A stretch of 9,289 nt of DNA from Myxococcales bacterium (GTDB lineage Bacteria > Myxococcota > Polyangia > Fen-1088). The notes under the pieces are model-generated. The model did not search any database. It saw nothing but the letters and a program-made list of their open reading frames with translations, and had not been told where the DNA came from. Below, one piece after another: positions 1 through 6,995 of the stretch. Every line of letters starts with the position of its first letter. Position 1 is the stretch's first letter. The stretch is from contig PMBY01000165.1 in NCBI GenBank assembly GCA_003153875.1, positions 1-9,289 of the forward strand. Reading direction: 5' to 3'. The translations under genes and the position numbers were made by a program.

Positions 1-1853
1 GCGCGCGCCTTGGCCTTGCTGTTGCGCAGGAAGTACACCGCCCCGTACACGCCCCACACCGCGCAGGCCCCGAGCGCAATATACGGCTCTTTCACACTCA
101 TGCCCGCCACCATGAACGGACCCACCAGGTAGAACAGCATGCACACAAGATTGGCCAGGAGTCCGAACAATGGAATGAACAAATGCTTGAATCCGTTGAA
201 CGACTTGTGCTCGCGGAACGCCACCATGGCCACGATGCAGGTCATCATGTACAGCATGAAGGTGCCGAAGTTGCTGATCAAAGTCACGATGACCAGCGAG
301 TTGGGCAGCTTGGCGTAGGTCTCCGGGCTGAACACGCCAAAGCCGTACCAGAGGTTCTGGAATTTTGGCTCCAAGGCCGACGGGGTGGTGCCGCCGAGGT
401 ACAGCGACACGGTGATGATGCCAATGACCGCCGAAATTGCGGCCAAGATCCAGATCGAGCGATACGGCGTCAGCGTCTTGCCGTGCAACATGCCGAAGTG
501 TGCCGGCATTTCCTCGTCGCGCCCCATAGCGTAGGTCACGCGCGCCCCGGTGCTCAGGCAGGACAGGGTGGTGCCGATGAGAGCCAGGAAGACGGTCAGC
601 GCCTGGACTAGCATGAAGGCGCGGCCCGCCTGATAGCTGCCAAAGAGCCAAGTGCCCACGATGACCATCATGTCCCCCAGCGGCGCGCCCGAACCGGCCG
701 CATTGGTCATGGTGTATCCCTGATTGAGAAAGTAATTGGCCGCAAAGTACTCGATCAGGTAGCAGAGGATGCCCTGAATGCCGAGTGACAGCAGCACGGC
801 CCGCGGAATGTCTCGCTTGGCGTTGCGCGCCTCCTCACCCATCGACGTGACCGACTCGAACCCAACCAAGATGAGGATGGCGATGCAGGCCTGAATGACA
901 ATCAGCGAGAAGCCATGAGGCGCCGGCACCGAGGACGCCTTATCGTGGAACTTGAAGTGCGGGGTCAGCGTGGTGGGATGGTCAGCGTCGACCGGCTCCA
1001 TCTTCATAGCCTCGCTGGCGGCATAGGTGATGGTGAACGGCACGGGCTTGCCGTCTTTCATCTCGGGCACGGGCATGCCATCATCATCCATCTTGGGCGC
1101 CGTGACCGGCTGACCGGCGGGGTCCAATTTTGGCTTGCCATTCTCCAGCACCGGCTCCTGCATGACGTTGTAGTCGACCGGGATGCCATTCACGAGCTGG
1201 AAGGCCCGCGATCCTTCGCCGTGGTGAACCCGGTACGAGATGGCCATGACGGAGAACACCAGCAGCGCCGTGATCTGCACAATGTTGATGAGCACGTTCA
1301 CGCCAGTCGTCCCGGTCACGCCTCGGAACGCGATGTAGGCCACGCCAAAGGCAAAGCCCACGCAGAATAGGACCATAAAGACGGGGCTGTTGATTGACCC
1401 ACTGAAGGTGTTGGGGAAGAACTGATTGAGTAGATAGCCACTGAGGATGGCCGTCACCCCCACCATGCAGCCCGGATACACCCAGTAGTAGAGGTGGCTC
1501 GCCCATCCGGTCATGAACTTGGCGATGCGGGCGAAGCGATAGGCCTTGGTGTGGTTGAGGAAGGCCTGCTCGGCGAAGAAGTACGACGACCCGGCCCCGG
1601 GATAGAGCTTGGACAATTCAGCGTAGCTGATGGCCGTGGCAAAGCACAGGAGCAAGGCCGCCACGATGCCGAACCACATCGACGAGCCTGCCAAGGGCGC
1701 GCCGTATAGGGACTGCATCTGATAGGTGAGCCACAAGAATGCGCCCGGCGCAATCAGCGCCATGGCATTTACGGTCAGGCCCGTCAGACCCAGTGTGGGT
1801 CGAACAGAGCCTTTCCCAGCACTGCCGTTGCCTGTTGCCGATGTTGGTTCCAT
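1..1853 (-). CDS. APC-superfamily amino acid/polyamine-type permease, partial (C-terminus beyond window)
   Basis: Open on the minus strand from ATG at 1853-1851 to the left edge: 617 codons with no stop. An AAGGA ribosome site (1861-1865) lies 7 bases before the ATG and supports this start. The protein is very hydrophobic. TM1 (about residues 29-47) contains the broken-helix motif NAMALIAPGAF. TM2 (about 59-80) is followed by SYAELSKLYPGAGSSY, a classic APC signature. The TM6 region (about 315-335) leads into GFESVTSMGEEARNAKRDIP, the APC segment whose EE pair falls at residues 340-341. These features place it in the APC superfamily, inner-membrane secondary transporters of amino acids and related amines. 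The substrate cannot be read from sequence. At over 617 residues it is longer than the usual 450-550. Much of the excess is a hydrophilic loop of about 100 residues (about 209-313) between TM5 and TM6, predicted periplasmic. It is transcribed away from pstS, so it is probably an independent unit. Confidence 0.9.
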   Translation of the reverse strand, partial: MEPTSATGNGSAGKGSVRPTLGLTGLTVNAMALIAPGAFLWLTYQMQSLYGAPLAGSSMWFGIVAALLLCFATAISYAELSKLYPGAGSSYFFAEQAFLNHTKAYRFARIAKFMTGWASHLYYWVYPGCMVGVTAILSGYLLNQFFPNTFSGSINSPVFMVLFCVGFAFGVAYIAFRGVTGTTGVNVLINIVQITALLVFSVMAISYRVHHGEGSRAFQLVNGIPVDYNVMQEPVLENGKPKLDPAGQPVTAPKMDDDGMPVPEMKDGKPVPFTITYAASEAMKMEPVDADHPTTLTPHFKFHDKASSVPAPHGFSLIVIQACIAILILVGFESVTSMGEEARNAKRDIPRAVLLSLGIQGILCYLIEYFAANYFLNQGYTMTNAAGSGAPLGDMMVIVGTWLFGSYQAGRAFMLVQALTVFLALIGTTLSCLSTGARVTYAMGRDEEMPAHFGMLHGKTLTPYRSIWILAAISAVIGIITVSLYLGGTTPSALEPKFQNLWYGFGVFSPETYAKLPNSLVIVTLISNFGTFMLYMMTCIVAMVAFREHKSFNGFKHLFIPLFGLLANLVCMLFYLVGPFMVAGMSVKEPYIALGACAVWGVYGAVYFLRNSKAKAR

Positions 1854-1931
1854 GTTCTGTTCCTTCTTTGCTGTTGCGAACTATCACCGACACATTTTGC
1901 GTTTGCGATCGTTCGCCATTGCTAGGGAACA

Positions 1932-1937
1932 ACTATA
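1932..1937 (-). promoter_or_regulatory. Candidate -10 element for the permease
   Basis: Read on the minus strand, the hexamer is TATAGT, one mismatch from the TATAAT consensus. It sits about 78 bases before the permease ATG in a locally AT-richer stretch. No good -35 hexamer lies at 16-18 bases: the nearest TTG-like element, TTGTTA at 1955-1950, is only 12 bases away. The call rests on the -10 and its position only. Confidence 0.28.
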
Positions 1938-2170
1938 CTCACAGTCGGTTAACAACGTATTTCACGGGGGCCAATTTGCCGTAACACTGTAGACGGGATT
2001 TGCATGGGCGCGACGGTGGCTATCTGGGCGAGATCAGGCGCAATGAAACCGTCGAGCCTCGGGTCGGTCATCTGGGCGAAACAATCCGGATGCACGACAG
2101 AAGGAAGCGTCTCGGTTGAGCCCGAGTGTCCTGGCGGTGTGCGGGCGGGTTCTGCGCGGCCCCGGGCTCG

Positions 2171-2214
2171 GCTTCACGCACAAGTTGCGTCGTTGTCACC
2201 AGGCCGTCACACGA
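2171..2214 (+). promoter_or_regulatory. Pho box (PhoB-binding direct repeats) upstream of pstS
   Basis: PhoB sites in characterised proteobacteria are 11-bp direct repeats of a CTGTCAT-like 7-mer plus an AT-biased 4-mer. Here TTGTCAC (2193-2199) and CCGTCAC (2204-2210) sit exactly 11 bases apart. In the same register upstream are GCTTCAC (2171-2177, a partial match) and AAGTTGC (2182-2188, very poor). The two downstream units are the core; the upstream ones are doubtful. The core ends about 30 bases before the pstS ATG, the right place for an activator site replacing a -35. No strong -10 is visible between the box and the gene. Confidence 0.65.
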
Positions 2215-2232
2215 GATGGGCATGGTGGGGGC

Positions 2233-2238
2233 AAGGAG
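2233..2238 (+). promoter_or_regulatory. Ribosome binding site fixing the pstS start
   Basis: AAGGAG lies 6 bases before ATG 2245. It selects this ATG over in-frame upstream starts, which would put the Pho box inside the coding region and bury the signal peptide. Confidence 0.85.
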
Positions 2239-2244
2239 ATTGCG

Positions 2245-3126
2245 ATGCACAAACCACAGGCTCAAAGCAAAGGGATCCGCACGCGTGGCAGAGGCATTTT
2301 GGGTGGGGTCACCCAGGGACTGGCCCTTGCACTCGCGCTGCTGGCACCGCTTGCCGCGGCGGCTGGCGAGGTCACGGTCAAGGGCTCGGACACCATGGTG
2401 ATCCTGGGCCAGCGTTGGGCCGAGGAGTACATGCGCGCCCACCCGAGCGCGACCATCCAAGTGACCGGCGGTGGCTCGGGAACGGGCATCAGCGCGCTCA
2501 TCAACGGCACCACTGACGTGTGCCAGGCCTCGCGAGCCATGAGCGCCGCCGAGAAGGAAAAGTTGCGGGACCGCTACGCCACGGTGGGCGTGGAAATCCC
2601 GGTGGCGCGTGATGGACTTTCCGTGTACGTGAACGCGAGCAACCCACTGGGCGAAATCACCATGGATCAGCTCAAGCTGATCTTTACCGGCAAGGTGACC
2701 AACTGGAAAGAGCTGGGCGGCCCGGACGCGAAGATCGTGGTGTATTCGCGAGAAAACAGCTCCGGCACCTACGTGTTCTTCAAGGAGCATGTGCTCAAGA
2801 ACGCCGACTACACCGTGCGTGCGCAGAGTATGCCGGGCACCGCCGCCGTGGTGAATGCCGTGGCCAAGGAGAAGTTCGGCATCGGCTATGGGGGCGCGGC
2901 CTACGCCAAGGGCATCAAGTTGCTCAAGGTGAAGAAGGACAGCGACAGCGCGGCCATCCCACCGGACGAGGCGCATGTCAAGGACGGGAGTTACCCGCTG
3001 AGCCGGCCGCTCTTCTTCTATTTGCGCAACAAGCCCACTGGCGACGTGGGCGCTTTCGTCGACTGGGTGCTGTCAGCCTCGGGCCAGGCCATCGTGACCA
3101 AGGTGGGCTACTACCCCTTGAAATAG
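2245..3126 (+). CDS. pstS: Phosphate ABC transporter periplasmic phosphate-binding protein PstS
   Basis: A 293-residue exported protein that binds inorganic phosphate in the periplasm and delivers it to the PstC-PstA channel. The start is set by AAGGAG at 2233-2238. Residues 1-40 look like a signal peptide: a basic N-region (K9, R12, R14, R16), a hydrophobic core at about 18-36, and an Ala-rich cleavage region ending near A40 before GEVTVKGSD. Hallmarks of the PBP-like phosphate-binding fold follow. KGSDTM (46-51) and GGGSGTG (75-81) are the phosphate-contact loops, IFTGKVTNWKELGG (146-159) is a family signature, and RENSSGT (169-175) is the third binding loop. The C-terminus ends in VTKVGYYPLK, typical of the family. 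It is first in the pst cluster, has its own upstream Pho box, and lies 70 bases before pstC. The size is typical for the shorter PstS lineage. The assignment is secure from motifs and context together. Confidence 0.96.
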   Translation: MHKPQAQSKGIRTRGRGILGGVTQGLALALALLAPLAAAAGEVTVKGSDTMVILGQRWAEEYMRAHPSATIQVTGGGSGTGISALINGTTDVCQASRAMSAAEKEKLRDRYATVGVEIPVARDGLSVYVNASNPLGEITMDQLKLIFTGKVTNWKELGGPDAKIVVYSRENSSGTYVFFKEHVLKNADYTVRAQSMPGTAAVVNAVAKEKFGIGYGGAAYAKGIKLLKVKKDSDSAAIPPDEAHVKDGSYPLSRPLFFYLRNKPTGDVGAFVDWVLSASGQAIVTKVGYYPLK

Positions 3127-3130
3127 CCCG

Positions 3131-3163
3131 TTGTCACACGACTGTCACAATCCGGTCACACAG
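3131..3163 (+). promoter_or_regulatory. Second Pho box: three 11-bp direct repeats between pstS and pstC
   Basis: TTGTCAC (3131-3137), CTGTCAC (3142-3148) and CGGTCAC (3153-3159) recur at exactly 11-base steps, matching the architecture of PhoB operators and close to the CTGTCAT consensus. The array starts 5 bases after the pstS stop and ends 33 bases before the pstC ATG. It therefore most likely drives a separate phosphate-starvation promoter for pstCAB-phoU, in addition to read-through from pstS. No clear -10 is identifiable in the short stretch that follows. Confidence 0.75.
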
Positions 3164-3196
3164 GCGTTTCGCGGCGCTGCTCCACTTTGACTAGAC

Positions 3197-4294
3197 ATGG
3201 CGACCATGAGCGAGCAGTCGTCGAAACCTCAGCCCGGCCGAGTCATGCCGGTCGGGCTGGCGCAGTCGCCGCGCCCGACCCTGCCACGCCTAGGACCGCC
3301 GCCACTCCAGCCGACTGAGCGGAAGGGCCATGGGCAGGCCGAGCGACCTCGGCTGGCCAGCCGGCGACCGGCGCTTCACGCACTGGCCGAGGCAGCGATT
3401 CGGGTTCTCGCTTTCAGCTCCATTGCCGCGGTCATCCTGATCTTTGTCTTTATCGCCAAGGAGGCGTGGCCGCTCTTTCACGACTCTGCGATTTGGAAAG
3501 AGGTCACGCTGGCGAAGATGTGGTTCGCGCAGCAGTGGCCCGGGTACGACGCGCCCGAGCATGTGTGGCAGCCGGTCTCTGAGATCCCCAAGTACGCGGT
3601 CTGGCCCCTTGTGGTCGGAACCCTGAAGGTGAGCCTGATCGCCATGCTGGTGGCGGTGCCATTGGCTGTGGGCGCGGCCGTCTTTGTGTCGCAGTACGCG
3701 GGCCGCCGATTGCGCGAGATCATCAAGCCGACAGTCGAGTTGCTCGCGGGCGTTCCGTCGGTCGTGCTGGGCTTCTTTGCTCTCATGGTGATGGCCACTT
3801 GGCTGCAGCACGCTCTTGGTCTCGATTCTCGTCTCAACGCCCTGGTGGCCGGCGTGGCGCTGTCGTTCGCCATCATCCCTGTGGTCTTCACCGTGAGCGA
3901 GGAAGCCTTTGGCGCTGTTCCGCGCAGCTACGTCGAGGCCTCCACGGCGCTGGGCGCGGCCCGCTGGCAGACCATCGTTCGCGTGGTGATCCCGGCTGCT
4001 GGGCCGGGCGTGGCGGCCGGTATTGCGCTCGGCTTGGGGCGCGCAGTCGGAGAGACCATGATCGTGCTCATGGCGTCGGGTAACGCCGCCATCCTGTCGG
4101 CCAGCCCGGCGGATTCGGTGCGCACGATTTCCGCCACCATCGCGGCCGAGCTGGCCGAGGTGGTATTCGGCGGCGCGCACTACACGGTGCTGTTCTTCCT
4201 GGGCGTGTTGCTTTTCGGTTTCACTCTGGCCACCAACCTGCTTGGTGAATTCGCCATCGGCCGCATGCGACGGCGTCTGGGAGGTGTGGCGTGA
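3197..4294 (+). CDS. pstC: Phosphate ABC transporter permease PstC
   Basis: A 365-residue inner-membrane subunit that forms the phosphate channel with PstA. A hydrophilic Pro/Arg-rich N-terminal stretch (1-62) precedes TM1 (about 66-88, RVLAFSSIAAVILIFVFIAK). A periplasmic loop with WPGYDAPEHVW follows, then the binding-protein-dependent transport domain with five further hydrophobic segments (about 134-352). The EAA loop that docks on the ATPase is at 247-266 (EASTALGAARWQTIVRVVIP), followed by GLGRAVGETM (279-288), a PstC-type signature. The end overlaps the pstA start by 4 bases, indicating translational coupling. It is about 45 residues longer than E. coli PstC, mainly at the N-terminus. 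The start is uncertain: ATGs at 3197 and 3206 are both possible and neither has a visible ribosome site, so the true start could even be later. The PstC rather than PstA identity rests on the position after pstS, the long N-terminus and the GRAVGETM motif. Confidence 0.94.
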   Translation: MATMSEQSSKPQPGRVMPVGLAQSPRPTLPRLGPPPLQPTERKGHGQAERPRLASRRPALHALAEAAIRVLAFSSIAAVILIFVFIAKEAWPLFHDSAIWKEVTLAKMWFAQQWPGYDAPEHVWQPVSEIPKYAVWPLVVGTLKVSLIAMLVAVPLAVGAAVFVSQYAGRRLREIIKPTVELLAGVPSVVLGFFALMVMATWLQHALGLDSRLNALVAGVALSFAIIPVVFTVSEEAFGAVPRSYVEASTALGAARWQTIVRVVIPAAGPGVAAGIALGLGRAVGETMIVLMASGNAAILSASPADSVRTISATIAAELAEVVFGGAHYTVLFFLGVLLFGFTLATNLLGEFAIGRMRRRLGGVA

Positions 4295-5205
4295 AACGGC
4301 GCAGTCGTCGAGTCGGCGATCTGGCGTTGTCGCTGGGCACAGGTCTGGCTGCGGCCTTGGTGTTGCTGATAGTCGTCGTGATCCTGGGCGACGTCGTCTA
4401 CAACGGCGCCCCGCACATGACGCTGACCTTTCTCACTCAGGCGCCGCGCGACGGGATGACGGCGGGTGGAATCTTTCCCGCCATCTTCGGCACTGTGGCG
4501 CTGGTCGTGTTGATGACCCTGGCTGTCTTGCCGGCCGGCGTGGCCACGGCCATCTATCTCTCGGAATATGCCAATCCCGGGTCGCGCGTGACGCGCCTGG
4601 TGCGTGTCGCCGTCAACAACCTGGCCGGCGTGCCCTCGATCGTGTTCGGCCTTTTCGGCCTGGGCTTCTTCGTTCAATTCGTGGGCGCTGGCATCGACCG
4701 CGCCTTGTATGGCGGCCAACGTGTCTTCGGGCAGCCAGCCCTAGTCTGGGCTGCGCTGACCATGGCAGTTTTGACCCTGCCAGTGGTCATTGTAGCCACT
4801 GAGGAGGCATTGTCCGCTGTCCCGCGCGAGTTGCGCCTGGCATCCGCGGCGCTAGGGGCCAGTCGCCTGCAAACCATCGTTCGCGTGGTGCTGCCGCAAG
4901 CCCTGCCCGGGATTCTGACAGGCGCCATTCTGGCCATCAGCCGCGGTGCCGGCGAGGTCGCGCCCATCCTGTTCACTGGCGTGGCCTATTTTCTGCCGAA
5001 GCTGCCAAAAAGCTTGCACGACCAATTCATGCAGCTTGGCTATCACGTTTACGTTTTGTCCACTCAGTCGCCCGACGTGGATGCCACGCGCCCCATCCTG
5101 TACGCCACTGTGCTGGTCTTGTTGCTGCTGACCTTCGCGCTCAATGCCACGGCCGTGGTGGTGCGCTCGCACATGCGTCGCCGTTTCGCCGGAGCCACCT
5201 CATGA
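4291..5205 (+). CDS. pstA: Phosphate ABC transporter permease PstA
   Basis: A 304-residue partner of PstC in the phosphate channel. It starts at GTG 4291, which overlaps the pstC stop as GTGA and is preceded by GGAGGT (4280-4285) at 5 bases. TM1 spans about 11-33. The transport domain begins near [13 protein letters not shown] (59-71) and carries [19 protein letters not shown] (109-127), a PstA-type signature, with further segments at about 151-170, 205-230 and 268-292. The EAA loop is at 183-203 ([20 protein letters not shown] and onward), followed by [15 protein letters not shown] (216-230), diagnostic of PstA. The length matches the family (E. coli about 296). The basic C-terminus RSHMRRRF fits the positive-inside rule. 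It overlaps pstB by 4 bases (ATGA). Confidence 0.95.
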   Translation: MKRRSRRVGDLALSLGTGLAAALVLLIVVVILGDVVYNGAPHMTLTFLTQAPRDGMTAGGIFPAIFGTVALVVLMTLAVLPAGVATAIYLSEYANPGSRVTRLVRVAVNNLAGVPSIVFGLFGLGFFVQFVGAGIDRALYGGQRVFGQPALVWAALTMAVLTLPVVIVATEEALSAVPRELRLASAALGASRLQTIVRVVLPQALPGILTGAILAISRGAGEVAPILFTGVAYFLPKLPKSLHDQFMQLGYHVYVLSTQSPDVDATRPILYATVLVLLLLTFALNATAVVVRSHMRRRFAGATS

Positions 5206-5984
5206 ATGGCGACGCCAACACCGACGTAGCGAAGATCAGTCTGTCAGTGCGCGACCTGATCGTGTCCTACGGCGACAAACGTGCCCTGGGGCCGGTGACC
5301 ATGGAAATCGCCGAGAAGCATGTGACCGCGCTCATCGGTCCCTCGGGTTGCGGCAAGTCGACCTTTCTGCGCTCGCTCAACCGCATGAACGATCTCGTCC
5401 TGGGCTGTCGTGTGGAGGGCGACGTGCGCTTGGACGGCCAACCCATCTATGGCCCGGGCGTGGACCCAGTGGAGGTGCGGCGGCGCGTGGGCATGGTCTT
5501 TCAGAAATCGAACCCATTCCCCAAGACCATCTTCGACAACGTGGCCTACGGCTTGCGCATTGGCGGCATGAGGGACCGCGCCGAGGTCGCGGGCCGGGTG
5601 GAACGCGCGCTGGAGCGAGCGGCACTGTGGAACGAGGTCAAGGAGCGTTTGGGGGAAAGCGCAATGGGACTGTCAGGCGGCCAACAGCAACGACTGTGCA
5701 TTGCCCGCGCTTTGGCCGTGGAGCCGGAGGTTTTGCTCATGGATGAGCCCGCCTCGGCGCTTGACCCCATTGCCACTGCGCACATTGAGGAGCTGATTCA
5801 CGAACTGGCGCGCGACTACACCGTGGTCATTGTCACCCACAATATGCAGCAGGCTGCCCGCGTGTCCGATTACACGGCGTTCTTCTACATGGGCGACATG
5901 GTGGAATTCGCCAGCACCGACACAATCTTCACTCACCCCAGCCAGCCTCGCACCGAGGACTACGTCACGGGCCGCTTCGGCTAG
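5202..5984 (+). CDS. pstB: Phosphate ABC transporter ATP-binding protein PstB
   Basis: A 260-residue cytoplasmic ATPase that powers phosphate import through PstCA. All ABC motifs are intact: Walker [10 protein letters not shown] (46-54), Q-loop at Q101 in [11 protein letters not shown], signature LSGGQQQR (157-164), Walker B VLLMDEP (177-183), D-loop SALD (185-188) and switch histidine H213 in [20 protein letters not shown] (58-64) after Walker A and the FQK-NPFP stretch at the Q-loop are characteristic of PstB within the ABC superfamily. So is the ending GDMVEF through [10 protein letters not shown] (231-260). The ATG overlaps the pstA stop, and a modest GGAG (5191-5194) lies 7 bases upstream. 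The length is normal. Eight bases separate it from phoU. Confidence 0.97.
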   Translation: MNGDANTDVAKISLSVRDLIVSYGDKRALGPVTMEIAEKHVTALIGPSGCGKSTFLRSLNRMNDLVLGCRVEGDVRLDGQPIYGPGVDPVEVRRRVGMVFQKSNPFPKTIFDNVAYGLRIGGMRDRAEVAGRVERALERAALWNEVKERLGESAMGLSGGQQQRLCIARALAVEPEVLLMDEPASALDPIATAHIEELIHELARDYTVVIVTHNMQQAARVSDYTAFFYMGDMVEFASTDTIFTHPSQPRTEDYVTGRFG

Positions 5985-5992
5985 GAGGGGAC

Positions 5993-6688
5993 ATGCGCAC
6001 ACGCGAGCACACAGACCAGGAATTCGAACAGGAACTGCGGCATCTGCGCGAGCAGCTTCTGCTCATGGGCAGCCACGTCGAGGGAATCATCAGCGCCAGC
6101 CTGCGCGCCCTGGTGGAACGCGATTCCGAGCTGGCACAGCGGACCATCGAAGCTGACCGCGTGGTCGATCGGCTGGAGATCGAGATCGACGGCCTTTGCC
6201 TGCAGATCCTGGCGCGTCGTCAACCGGTCGCCTCGGATCTGCGCTTCGTCACCATGGTGCTCAAGGCAGTCACCGACTTGGAACGCATGGGCGATCTGGG
6301 CGTGAATATTTCGGAGCGCGTATTGGAACTGAACAACGAGACTCCACTCAAGCCCTACGTGGATCTGCCGCGCATGGCAGACGAGACCCAGATGATGTTG
6401 CGCGAGGCCCTGGACGCGTTCGTGGCCAAGGACGCGGATCGCGCCCGCCGGGTCATTGCCCGCGATCAGATCATCGATGATCTTTACGCCCAGATATTTC
6501 GCGAGCTTCTCACCTACATGATGGAAGAGTCGAAGAACGTCTATCGGGCCACGCGCTTGCAGTCGATCGCCAAGTACCTGGAACGCATTGCCGACCACGC
6601 CACCAACCTGGCTGAGCTGGTGGTGTTCATGGTCAAGGGCAGCGACATCCGCCACCCCGACAGCCGCAACGAGGGCGACAAAAACTAG
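5993..6688 (+). CDS. phoU: Phosphate signalling protein PhoU
   Basis: A 231-residue cytoplasmic, all-helical protein. In characterised bacteria PhoU links the state of the Pst transporter to the sensor kinase PhoR and keeps the Pho regulon off when phosphate is plentiful. AGGAGG (5983-5988), overlapping the pstB stop, precedes the ATG at 4 bases. Two PhoU repeats are visible. In the first, LEIEIDGLCLQILARRQPVA (61-80) leads into a metal-binding motif with ERMGD at 97-101. In the second, YLERIADHATNLAE (195-208) carries ERIAD at 197-201. Both acidic metal-cluster motifs are intact. The length is close to the usual 220-240. It is the last gene of the pst cluster and likely shares transcripts from both Pho boxes. 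Confidence 0.96.
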   Translation: MRTREHTDQEFEQELRHLREQLLLMGSHVEGIISASLRALVERDSELAQRTIEADRVVDRLEIEIDGLCLQILARRQPVASDLRFVTMVLKAVTDLERMGDLGVNISERVLELNNETPLKPYVDLPRMADETQMMLREALDAFVAKDADRARRVIARDQIIDDLYAQIFRELLTYMMEESKNVYRATRLQSIAKYLERIADHATNLAELVVFMVKGSDIRHPDSRNEGDKN

Positions 6689-6728
6689 TGGGCTGGTGGC
6701 CGTTCTCTACGCTGCAAGGCCAACCCAC
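6688..6728 (+). terminator. Imperfect stem-loop at the end of phoU, possible transcript 3' structure
   Basis: GTGGG (6688-6692) pairs with CCCAC (6724-6728) and TGGCC (6697-6701) with GGCCA (6718-6722). A 4/1 internal loop separates the two stems and the apical loop is 16 bases. There is no U-tract, so an intrinsic terminator is not proven. Its place immediately after the last pst gene is the main argument. Confidence 0.25.
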
Positions 6729-6995
6729 AGGGCTATCGCCCGGTTGACACGAATCATTGTGCTGTCATCCAGACGACCTACTGCTTTCCCGATCTTGTCA
6801 CGCCGGCCCCCACGTGCCTGGAACCTGATGGCGTTCACCTGGGGGTGGCGCAGAAGGCTGCAACGCCTTGTTGAGCAGCATCCCTACAACCGGTCTGGAC
6901 AGAATCTCTAACTAAATAGACGAATGAGGCTTCGTGGGGCGCTCTTGATCCTAGTGGAACTCGCCGGTGCGGGGTGCATCGCCACCGACGCTCAA
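6689..6995. other. Convergent intergenic region without a recognisable gene
   Basis: These 307 bases lie between phoU and the convergent lipoprotein gene. I see no supported gene. Small inverted repeats exist: GGGC/GCCC around a 4-base loop (6730-6741) and AAGGC/GCCTT around a 6-base loop (6854-6869). Neither has a following T-run, so no intrinsic terminator can be called. An interrupted stem starting at the phoU stop (GTGGG...TGGCC at 6688-6701 with GGCCA...CCCAC at 6718-6728) could act as a 3' end structure but is imperfect. A lone CTGTCAT sits at 6762-6768. Confidence 0.6.

Larger units (their letters stand above)
1854..2244. other. Divergent intergenic region between permease and pstS
   Basis: This stretch of 391 bases carries no convincing gene. 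Its permease side is more AT-rich and holds the permease ribosome site and a candidate -10. Its pstS side holds the Pho box and the pstS ribosome site. The 10-mer ATCTGGGCGA occurs twice, at 2022-2031 and 2070-2079, without an obvious role. Open frames crossing it lack ribosome sites and recognisable products. Confidence 0.7.

Noticed and set aside
915..1370. Plus-strand open frame opposite the permease
   Set aside because: It lies within the minus-strand permease frame, is rich in His/Arg/Gly as expected for antisense frames in GC-rich DNA, and has no ribosome site or family motif.
2068..2976. Long minus-strand open frame (302 residues) across the pstS region
   Set aside because: It is antisense to the securely identified pstS and its translation has typical shadow-frame composition with no recognisable domain.
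3290..4180. Minus-strand open frame (296 residues) inside pstC
   Set aside because: It is a shadow of pstC: charged, His/Arg/Asp-rich translation without any domain, and no ribosome site seen.
6744..6772. TTGACA (6744-6749) and CTGTCAT (6762-6768) as a promoter or Pho box after phoU
   Set aside because: No -10 lies at 16-18 bases from the TTGACA, the unit 11 bases before CTGTCAT (GAATCAT) is a poor match, and no plus-strand gene follows. It is a single half-site only.
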